Assembly (NCBI RefSeq): GCF_000003605.2
Contig: NW_003126899.1
Span: forward strand, 85,649 to 106,594
Length of the DNA stretch: 20,946 bases
Direction of reading: 5' to 3'
Origin: Saccoglossus kowalevskii
Lineage: Eukaryota; Hemichordata; Enteropneusta; Harrimaniidae
The first letter of the stretch is position 1. Every line of letters starts with the position of its first letter. Below are positions 1 to 8,084 of the stretch, piece by piece. The translations under genes and the position numbers were made by a program. Below the pieces are notes generated by a model. It was not told where the DNA came from and did no database searches. It was given only the letters and a program-made list of their open reading frames with translations.

Positions 1-446
1 TATGCAAGACGCTTATCATATAGTGCTTTCAAATGAGCCATGTTGAAAACCATGCCAGTTGTGTGATTATCTTTGATGTACTTTATGAGTTCCTGAAAAG
101 CTTGGACCTTCATTACTTTGGCTGTATAGGATTGACTAGATGATTGGTCCACTGCATTTGCCTTTCTGTACAAGCTAGCAAGGCATGTCAGGTGATAAAC
201 TGCATCCAAAGCAAACATGTCACCTAGTGACAGTTTATCCTGGAGATGCGCATTACCAGTCATCCTTGTCGCATCATGGACTTTTTCATCAAGACCAAGT
301 GTCAATGCCTTTCTTAAGTCCTTCACATTCTCGGCTTTCTCACAGAAGAAACATTTGATATTGAGATAATTTTCTTTCACGTTTGATGGACATGACACAT
401 TTTCCCGGCAAGAATTCAGCCGCCTCGTCTTAATTGGGTTTGACAT
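1..446 (-). CDS. Partial ORF with CxxC/HxxC zinc-ligand pattern, repeat-type, runs off left edge
   Basis: On the minus strand an ORF opens at an ATG (446-444) and stays open for 148 codons to the window edge. An in-frame TAG lies just upstream of that ATG. Visible residues include a CFFC pair (residues 32-35) and an HLTC pair (85-88) preceded by the acidic/hydrophobic stretch GDMFALDAVYHLTC, then a basic Leu/Tyr-rich tail. The C-x2-C...H-x2-C spacing suggests a zinc-binding module. From memory, similar 'CxxC ... GDMxALDAxYHxxCLxxLY' segments recur in many uncharacterised, multicopy proteins of marine invertebrates, so I infer a repeat-associated or selfish-element protein rather than a host gene. 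A second minus frame is also open just upstream (about 480-421, reading WAKRKAEVS), so the true N-terminus may lie further right across a frameshift or intron. Function unknown. Confidence 0.5.
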   Translation of the reverse strand, partial: MSNPIKTRRLNSCRENVSCPSNVKENYLNIKCFFCEKAENVKDLRKALTLGLDEKVHDATRMTGNAHLQDKLSLGDMFALDAVYHLTCLASLYRKANAVDQSSSQSYTAKVMKVQAFQELIKYIKDNHTTGMVFNMAHLKALYDKRLA

Positions 447-962
447 TGTACGCTAACTTCTGCTTTTCTTTTGGCCCAATCCACCTTCTGTTGATTATAC
501 TGCGCCCCTGCAATTTGTGTGCCATACTACTTTATTTGTCATCATTAATTGGACAATTCTATTGTTAGTGTCCACACCATTGCCAGCTAACTTACTCACT
601 GAGATCACAATACAAAGTATACAAGTTGCAATATTTATGTAGTTGTGTATTAATTCCTCTAGAAAGTAGTTATCAATGTTTGAGAGTAGTTCTCTCTTTA
701 AATTTAAAGCGGAGCTCATCATCTTAGTGACTGTCCATGTCATTGTTTTACTTTTTTGACTTCTTAAAAACTACAAGCCTGGATGATTTGATACTTGTTG
801 TATATGTACCTTGAGTGGGCCTCTCTTAGATTTGTTCATTTCATGCTGATTTCTTCAATTCTCTAATTTTGATGAATATTTTTTGTAATTTTTGGTAAAA
901 AGTGATATTTTCGACTTCTTTTAAAAAAAAGCAAGTCCAATTGCTTTTACATTACATATATA
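447..962. other. Spacer without recognised gene
   Basis: AT-rich sequence between the zinc-finger-like ORF and the mariner element. A short minus-strand ORF at 495-743 has no recognisable motif and is taken as chance. A possible upstream continuation of the left-edge ORF is confined to about 421-490. Confidence 0.5.
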
Positions 963-1001
963 CGGGGGGCGTTCAATAAGTAATGCCCCTGACCCATTTC
1001 C
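963..1001 (+). repeat. Mariner left terminal inverted repeat
   Basis: Pairs with 2133-2171. The outermost bases are G-rich (CGGGGGGCG) where the partner reads TGAGAAGCA; the inner 29 bases are identical except one C/T change. Confidence 0.9.
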
Positions 1002-1035
1002 CATAGCAGGAGAATAATGACACTTGTCACAGTTA

Positions 1036-2011
1036 TTAGTCTTTCTCTACATAGGAACCACCGAGAGCTATGCATTTCTCCCAACGTTTGATGCTGCTCT
1101 GGACATCCCGGGCTGGTCCTCCAACCACGTCGTAACTCAAAAACAACTTCATGGCTGGGAAGAGATGAAAGTTCAGAGGGTGCAAAGTCATGAGAGTAAG
1201 GGGATGGGGAGGATTTCATAGCCACACGCCCGTGCATCTGATCTGGCGACATGCGAGTTATGGACTAGAGCATTGTCCTGCAGGAGGAGGATACCTTTGC
1301 TGATCTTGCCCCGCCTCTTGATTTCAATAGCCTCTCTTAATTTCATAAAAAGTGAAGCGTAATAGGCTCCTGTAATTGTGGTACCCTTTGCCAGGGAATC
1401 TGTCATTGCTGGTCCCAGAAGACTGTGAGCATGACCTTGCCAGCGGAAGACTGCACCCTTGCCTTTTTTGTGGGTGGTGAGTCCGAGTGCTTCCACTGCA
1501 TTGACTGGGATTTAGTTTCTGGATCATAGTGATGGACCCAAGTTTTATCCTGTGTAATCAGTCTTTTGAAAAATGTTGAATCATCTTTTTGGCACATCTC
1601 CAAATTCATCCTCGAGCACTTGACGCGTTCTTGCTTCTGGAAAGGTGTGAGCAATCTAGGAATCCATCTAGCAGACACCTTATGCATATGCAAATGGTCA
1701 TGAATGATAGTTTCCACAGACCCTGTACTAATCTTGACCTCTTGGGCTATTTAGCAAACAGTAATGTGTCGATCTTTCAAAATGGCTGCCTTATCTTGAC
1801 GGACAGATGCCTCATCAATGGCAGAAGAGGGACAACCAGGTCTGGGAGCTGTTTCCACAGACTTCCAGCCATGTTTGAATTCACAATGCCAGCGTTTTAC
1901 AAGGTCATATGATGGGGCATCACCACCATAAGTTTCTTTCATTTCATCAAAAGTCTCCTTTGGTGTGCATCTTTTTAAATACAAAAACCGGATCACTGGC
2001 CCCGTTACACA
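1036..2011 (-). pseudogene. Mariner transposase pseudogene
   Basis: Read from about 2011 leftwards, the fragments follow mariner transposase order: a helix-turn-helix N-terminus (VIRFLYLKRCTPKETFDEMK, then SYDLVKRWH and SVETAPRPG), an internal TAA where a glutamine is expected, the segment SVETIIHDHLHMHKVSARW, the first catalytic Asp in TQDKTWVHHYDPE, and the second in LLQDNALVHNSHVA. The frame breaks after FWDQQ, again near the EILP motif, and again at the APSD motif, where an inserted A destroys the third catalytic Asp. The C-terminus ends RWEKCIALGGSYVEKD with a TAA at 1038-1036 and appears internally shortened. With at least one nonsense and three frameshift lesions it cannot encode active enzyme. 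It would have catalysed cut-and-paste transposition at TA sites. Confidence 0.9.
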
Positions 2012-2132
2012 CCTGACTCAGTTCAAACACCTGTAAATCATTAACTACACTTAGTTCAGAGCTGTATTTTGCAACATAACCCATAGAGATGTAAATCATT
2101 AACATGCAAAATTTCATCTAGATCAGACAACT

Positions 2133-2171
2133 GGAAGTGGGTCAGGGGCATTACTTATTGAATGCTTCTCA
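2133..2171 (-). repeat. Mariner right terminal inverted repeat
   Basis: Reverse complement matches 963-1001 at 33 of 39 positions. Followed directly by TA at 2172-2173. Confidence 0.9.
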
Positions 2172-2173
2172 TA

Positions 2174-2850
2174 TCTCAGCCGACAGGCTGCTTGTTTATT
2201 CCCATGTTCAAGTAGCAATTTGCATAATTTATGCATAGCTTGTACATTATATGCAACTTGGGGATTATTAAATACTGAGTAAAATTTAGTTCAGATATCC
2301 CCCTACTGCCTAATTGGACTTCATTCAAAGTAAGACAATTTTTTTGTGTCTGTTTTTTTTTCCATTGGTGAATTTTGTATTTTGAGGTTCTAATATGCAT
2401 AATATGCTAATTAGGTATTATTTACATAGAGACAGTGTGTCTCTTTTGATGAATCTTTTCCTTTTGATCCAAAGAACATGTGTGCCAAGTAGAAAGTTTG
2501 TACCACAAAATGCAGTGCATAAAAACCTCGAAAATTAATAATTTTTATGTACTAATTGACAGAATTTATGCAAATTAGCTTGTTATTTGCATAAATACAA
2601 GATTTATTTTGCATGCTATTTTTCTGCTTGGTCCTTAGACATTTTATATCAAGCTAGACATTTGTTTGACATGAATAAATATTTTTTAATAATATTTAGA
2701 AATTGTTCTTAATAATTTGCATAATTATGCAAATTAGGCATTATTTGCATAGCTACAGAGTGTCTCTTTGGATGAAAAATGTTCAATTGCCCCAAGGAAC
2801 ATGTGTGCCAACTAGGACATTTGTACTAAAAAATGCAGCGTTTACCCCCT
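2174..2850 (+). repeat. Octamer-rich degenerate tandem repeat, about 160-bp period
   Basis: The motif ATGCWAATTAG recurs at 2404, 2568 and 2727, a spacing of 164 and 159 bp. Each is followed at 50-100 bp by a related block resembling GAACATGTGTGCCAA (clear at about 2475 and 2797, diverged at about 2635). A weaker, possibly related stretch with TTTGCATAATTTATGCAT lies at 2218-2237. The same two landmarks, in the same order, occur in the array at 15842-16440, so both regions appear to belong to one dispersed family. Confidence 0.65.
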
Positions 2851-4242
2851 TAGCAAGTCTACTAGGATGAAAACAAGAACTGTACATAAAGTTACATTCA
2901 CACACTGATTATTGTGATTACTATGAACAAAGATAAAATTAATTGGTTTAGTGATAAATCCTGAAATACTGGAACACTGAAACTAGTCTGCACTGAAAGT
3001 AGTGGCATTTAATCACTAAATCATATATACTTTTCATTGCTGTAATCACCCAAGGCCACTTTCTAAATTTGAATTGAACTTGAACTTAGGGGGGGGGGGG
3101 TCCCCTATTTGAAAACTCAAGTGAAATGAAGAATTTTGTGAAATCAAAATGTGTCATGGAAGAAGAGAAACAAATAAAATTTTCACAACTGAATAAAGTA
3201 AATTAAAATTAAATAAAGGGAATAAAAAATGCATATCAGGCATAAATATATTTTTCAAAAACAGGTTCCTCCAGCCTCAAGATTTCAAATGGACAACCTC
3301 ATTTAGAAATGAGCAACACCTAAAATGTTGTGTGAAAGCGGTTAAGAAGTCAATCTGAATGGTCAGTATTTGGCACAGTTCGAGAGATTCAGCAACTTAA
3401 ACAGTATAAATAAATATCAAATAAAGAAATTCATTGGATGGGAGGTACAAATTGTAACCAATGCTCAGTGTATGCAGAACAAGCACCTACATGTTATACA
3501 AGTGCTACTGAAGAAACCAAGGACATTTCAATGAAAAAGCACAAAGGCAGAAGATATACTTTATTCTAATTTACTGGTAATACATTGTCTGCACATTGTC
3601 TTACAGTTATAAATAACATGAAATGAAGTTCGGAAATTAAAAATTATTGTAGATTTCTTATATTAGTTTATTTTTTACATTTTTATAGTGTAACTTCTAT
3701 ACAACTTTACAATGTTTGAAAAGTCTTGCGACATACCAGACAATTATAGGTATTGCAAAGGTATTGAAATTTACAACAGCATGGTTTTTATTGGCAAAGC
3801 AATTAACTGTACATAAATTCAGTCTTGTAAGGAAACAATTGTGCTCAATATTTCAAAATATGTCTAAGTTTAACAATTCCAGATGATTTCAACATCTATA
3901 TTGAAACACACATTGAATTTTCATTGGGTGTTGAGTTAATTTTGATAACAGAAGAATTATTAATATCGATATTACTCTCTAAAACAACTAAATTTTCAAA
4001 GAACCAGTTTATGTGCAGCACACCAGTAAATTTTCTGAGCAAACAAGGTATTTGACTTGAATCGTGTACATCGCATGGGACAACAATAAAAAATTGCACA
4101 ATGACAATTTAAACATGAGTTTATCATTTGACATTTCTTTAGAAATTCAGGAGTGATTTAGTGCGACTTGGCAGTGAAATTAAAAATCGCTGTGATTCAA
4201 CACAATTATATTCAGAATGCATGTACAAGATTAAAACGTTGA
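2851..4242. other. AT-rich spacer; 12-base G tract
   Basis: No gene or recognised repeat. A run of twelve G at 3089-3100 followed by TCCCC is the only strong composition feature. Confidence 0.5.
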
Positions 4243-4249
4243 CATACCC

Positions 4250-4289
4250 AAGGTAAGGTAAGGTAAGGTAAGGTGAGGTAAGGTAAGGT
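4250..4289 (+). repeat. (AAGGT)8 microsatellite
   Basis: Eight pentamers, the sixth reading GAGGT. The array lies between two copies of the 10-mer CATACCCAAG (4243-4252 and 4292-4301), an unusual flanking direct repeat. Confidence 0.95.
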
Positions 4290-4301
4290 TTCATACCCAA
4301 G

Positions 4302-5296
4302 AATTAGATCTTGTTACAACAACTTTGTTCTAATGTAGTAATTGTGGAAAAACAGATTTTGATTTATTTCAATGCCTTCCAAGATCACAGCAGATGCTTT
4401 TTTTAATAATAAGAATAAATCTGCAAAAAAGACCAGTTTATCCCAATTATCGCAAGAACATGAATAAATGGTGTACTTCAAAATCCATAAAAACAAAATT
4501 TAGTACAGATGATAGAATAAAAAGCAAACGACACAGCGTTTTGAAGCATGAGGAATATTTTGCATGTCAATATTTTGATTATGATGGGCATTCTGTGATC
4601 TGATTTTTGGAAACTGCCAAGCCATGTTTAGAACTGGAGTTGCACTTCCAATACAGCTAATAATACAATATAAATTTTAATGATTAAAGGGCAGTCTTTT
4701 CAGCAAAATTCTTATTTGAAAATCTAGTCTATCTGTGGTTATTTCCTGCATGTGATTGACAAGGATGCTGCAATGGACAGGGCACATAACAAAATGCAAG
4801 ACCCCTGTTAAATTATTAATGCAAGTAAATTATGCATCACCTTTTTTTTCTTCGATGGGATTATTTTAAACTTGTGAATCAAGCATAAAAACATGTGGAT
4901 CCAGCAAGTAGTCATTTAGTACATAGACACCAAACCATATAGCTGGCTGGATCTGATGATAGACACCAACACAAGTGTCAATATTTGTACCTGGATATGA
5001 AACTGAGTAGTTTGTAGGTTTCCACACAGACAAATATCAAGATGGTTAAAACACACCTTGAGTTCAGTCAGTACCAAACATTTAAGAAATAGAAAAACTA
5101 CTAAAACTGTCATCTCGATTTGAAAATAAATCATTTTTTTTTACTACTGCATGTAAGCCAGATACAACAGAGAAACTGTATATGAAAAGTATACAGGTCA
5201 ATGGCAGATACAATTGACAATAGCTAAAATCAAAGCACCAAATGTTGAGTGTGATAGAATTCTAGTTTTTTTTTTCATACTGAAGTACCATTTCCC
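4302..5296. other. Spacer without recognised gene
   Basis: AT-rich. Short ORFs at 4314-4496, 4394-4603 and 4916-5134 are hydrophobic or low-complexity, match nothing I know, and overlap each other on opposite strands. Treated as chance. Confidence 0.5.
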
Positions 5297-5434
5297 TTTT
5301 CACCACCAGTAAAAGGCAGTTCCCTCTTTTCATCACAAATTCACAAAATAACAAAATAGCAAAAACTGAAAATTTACTCAAAGTTTGTCAGTTGGCTTCA
5401 AAATTAGGGTTCATTTCCAGCAATATTGAAGAAT
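5297..5434 (+). repeat. Dispersed repeat family B, copy 1
   Basis: Begins TTTTCACCACCAGT, continues with a CATCACAAATTCACAAAATA block and ends with AAAATTAGGGTTCATTTCC. The same blocks in the same order occur at 17344-17489 and, inverted, at 9319-9459. It abuts the family A element starting at about 5436. Confidence 0.75.
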
Positions 5435-5435
5435 T

Positions 5436-5572
5436 AATTTTCACAAATTTTTGACAAGTTGTGTAAAATATAGGAAAAAAGGTATGTTCGCTGGATTTTA
5501 TTTTCACTGAATCATTCCTTCAGCGAAAATAGCGAAAATTAATTCCAAGCGAAAATAAAGTATTCTACAGTA
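5436..5572 (+). repeat. MITE-like family A, right-hand part
   Basis: Shares the interior and right end with the near-complete copy at 10357-10566, including TTCACTGAATCATTCCTTCA and the terminal AATAAAGTATT...ACAGTA. The left inverted repeat is missing; the copy instead joins the family B element. Confidence 0.8.
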
Positions 5573-5895
5573 GTGGAATAAATTTTTTTTTGTTTGGCGT
5601 AATTTGTGTTGACAATTTTTACTTGTTTGCACGTATGTGTGTAATTTTCATGTAAAGTTGTACACACTTAATTAAAACAGCCATTCAAGATACGTAATAA
5701 ATCACACTATGGCTTGGATATTTACATTGTAAGACACCTCTAATAGAAACTCACATTAAACAAAAAAAAATGAGCAAATATGGTAAAATGGTGTATTAGG
5801 GATTACCCCGGTACTAGTAGTAAGAGGTGAAATTTGAAACTTCCTCGTATCCTAAAAAAGAACAATCTGCTGAATCAAGTAGCTGCTATAAAAGA
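5573..5895. other. Spacer without recognised feature
   Basis: AT-rich, with short T and A runs. Nothing supportable seen. Confidence 0.5.
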
Positions 5896-5939
5896 AGGTA
5901 GGTAGGTAGGTAGGTAGGTAGGTAGGTTGGTTGGTTGGT
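5896..5939 (+). repeat. Compound (AGGT)n / (TTGG)n microsatellite
   Basis: About eight AGGT units change abruptly to TTGG units around 5927. Followed by unique sequence with a short CCACCCCCTTCACCC tract. Confidence 0.95.
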
Positions 5940-7372
5940 CTTTCCAGCAATCCTGTAAGGGTACTCCACCCCCTTCACCCTCAAAATACATTAAAACATT
6001 ACACGGTGAACGTAACTGCAATATTTAGGGAATTACACATAGACTTAGCCTAGACTCAATACACTGCCTCTCATGCAACGCCAAGGAATGATGGTCAATG
6101 AACACAATCACTTATAAATGTCGCTATAAATGTTATTAGTTAATGTAAGATCCCATGTTCTAGAGAATTCCCAGCATGCAACACTTAAAATGGCAAATGA
6201 AGAGACAGTATTTTATTTCTTCTTGTTTAACTGTTAATTGTTCAAATACATTTGCTTGGCTAATTAGACAAACTGATCATCCAAGTTCTAAGTCACTGTC
6301 TCACAGAAAAAAGATTCTATGCTATTAAAAAAGTCTGTTTACTATTAATTACCAAGCCGGCAGGCAATTAGCCTAGAAGATAAAATACAACTTACAGACA
6401 AAATAATAAATTTCACTTGGTGAATGCTAGATTTCTAAATGAATGTTATAAATTTGTTTTTCTTTTTGATAAAAACAAAAAAAATAACTGGTGATATGTA
6501 AATAATGTCTCGTTATTAAACAGAAATAACATTTTGTAGAATACTTTTAATGAAAATGATACATATATGCATTATAATTTAAAGCAAAGGAATGTTCAAC
6601 AGTTCAGTTTTGTCAATTACTAATATAAAAATTGCTGTCACTGCAGGTTATGGTAGGTCAGTGTCAAGTGATAGTTAGACTCAACTAACAAATACCAACC
6701 ATTGAATGTAATTTATACCAATGAGTTATGCAGGGTGCTTTGACCTATGACACAACTTGCATACAACAAACACAGTACATACATTACATTTTTCTCATAA
6801 ACTTAAAAGCAGAAACAAACAATCAAAAGCCAGCAATGCACATGCACTGTGGCATACAGTGTTCTATGGTAATTAATGAACATAATGATTAAAATGCACC
6901 CTGTTTTTTCTTGAGACAAATTGAAAAAAACAACAAATGTTTATTGCATATCAACAGTGCAGAGAACACATACTCTGGGTGCAAATACAATACCACTATG
7001 GACACTACATATAATGGCACATGTCAAAAAACAAACAAACCCAGATCTGCCTCGTTTTGTACATGCACAATCGGACTACTGTAATCTGTGCAGTAATTTT
7101 TCTTATTTTATCTATCGCTGTTTAACATTATGAATGCACAACATCTTTATTTCCTTTACCGGTAATATATTATCTAACAGCAGAAAACATTTTATTTGGG
7201 TAACTTCCTCCACATATATATATATATAAATTACATTTCCCTTGAAACCTTGAAATAAAACAAACACATTGACGCATTCCATCTTCAGCTCAATTTCTTC
7301 ACCGTTGATAATCATCTGTGAACTGTGAATAAGTAGCAGTGCTTGTTGCTGTTACTTCTGCAGAGAAGACTG
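5940..7372. other. UBTD downstream region, possible distal 3' UTR
   Basis: No ORF or known repeat is supported. On the transcript (minus) strand, candidate polyadenylation hexamers AATAAA lie at 7196-7191 and 7151-7146. A short (TA)n run is at 7214-7228. How much of this is transcribed 3' UTR cannot be told from sequence. Confidence 0.4.
7146..7151 (-). terminator. Candidate polyadenylation signal for UBTD
   Basis: AATAAA on the minus strand, 545 nt past the stop codon, followed by the GT-containing stretch GATGTTGTGC. A second AATAAA lies at 7196-7191. Such hexamers are frequent by chance in AT-rich DNA, so this is only a candidate. Confidence 0.3.
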
Positions 7373-7387
7373 CCACCAGAGGGCGGT
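7373..7387 (+). promoter_or_regulatory. CTCF-consensus match
   Basis: CCACCAGAGGGCGGT fits every position of the CTCF core consensus CCASYAGRKGGCRSY. It is GC-rich in an otherwise AT-rich stretch, 309 bp beyond the UBTD stop codon. Binding is inferred only. Confidence 0.4.
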
Positions 7388-7695
7388 AGATACATACAGA
7401 TAGTAGATACAATGATGATTCCGGATAAAATAACTTGCTGCGACACAGTAATCCACACCTAAGATATCTCCTCCATATAACTGATTACATGTGATCAAAA
7501 TAATAAATATATCTCAAACAGATTGTTGAGCAGCTTAATAACAAAGTAATAATTTCTTCACTGTTTTAAGAGCACAAGTAAAGTGAGGCATGCATGGTTG
7601 TCACCCAATATCAATACAAATTGCTTTGCAGAATTTTCCAGTTGCAGGCTTCCTAGCCTGCAAAAAAAGCTATTGAAGTGACTCACACCCACTGA
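7388..7695 (-). other. Probable proximal 3' UTR of UBTD
   Basis: Sequence directly downstream of the TGA at 7698-7696 on the minus strand. It has no further ORF and no splice-site evidence, so it is most simply the start of the 3' UTR. Confidence 0.6.
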
Positions 7696-8084
7696 TCAGT
7701 TCTCCACTGGTGTTGGGTTCTGCGGAGACACAACAATCTGAACGATGAAACCCTTGGGTATCTTTGCGTCTTCTATTTTAGTTTTATCATTAAGTAATCG
7801 ACCAGAGAAAAACCACCTTTGTCGTGACGGTTCAATGCCTTCTTCTGTATGAATCTTACGTTTGACTTGTAAAACAGTATCTGTGGTCCGTACAGTCATT
7901 TTCCTGTCTTTGTTTGTTGATAAGCGTAATCTAATAGTGGTTTCCACACCGCCTGTGTTGATAGGCTCCATGTCCCCAGCATCCGATTCACTAGTTTCTT
8001 CAATCATGTTAATTGGTGGGCTAAGACAGTACACCGGCAGCACATACCGGTTTCCTAATTCATCATAGCAGTCTGTCAATGTGC
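7696..8084 (-). CDS. UBTD2: UBTD coding exon 3 (UBL domain and C-terminus)
   Basis: The acceptor TTTTACAG|GC completes Gly106. It encodes [28 protein letters not shown], an acidic linker and the ubiquitin-like domain, ending PVEN with TGA at 7698-7696. The CLSPP stretch is closer to what I recall of UBTD1, while the NPTPVEN tail matches UBTD2, consistent with a pre-duplication gene. Confidence 0.96.

Larger units (their letters stand above)
963..2171 (-). mobile_element. Degenerate mariner (Tc1/mariner, DD34D type) transposon
   Basis: A 1,209-bp element is flanked by TA on both sides (961-962 and 2172-2173), the target duplication expected for mariner. The terminal inverted repeats are 39 bp (963-1001 and 2133-2171) and differ at six positions. 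They share the core TTCAATAAGTAATGCCCCTG. The interior encodes a broken mariner transposase on the minus strand. The length is close to the roughly 1.3 kb usual for mariner, slightly shortened. It lies downstream of the UBTD gene and in the same transcriptional orientation. Confidence 0.93.

Noticed and set aside
495..743. Minus-strand 82-codon ORF near the left-edge gene
   Set aside because: Not in continuous frame with the zinc-ligand ORF and shows no motif; only a short adjacent stretch (about 421-490) could be coding.
1024..1221. Plus-strand ORFs opposite the mariner transposase (also 1589-1912)
   Set aside because: Antisense shadows of the transposase pseudogene.
7862..8068. Plus-strand ORFs opposite UBTD exons (also 8423-8644, 8632-8874, 20168-20350)
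   Set aside because: Shadows of the real minus-strand exons, which have strong family conservation.
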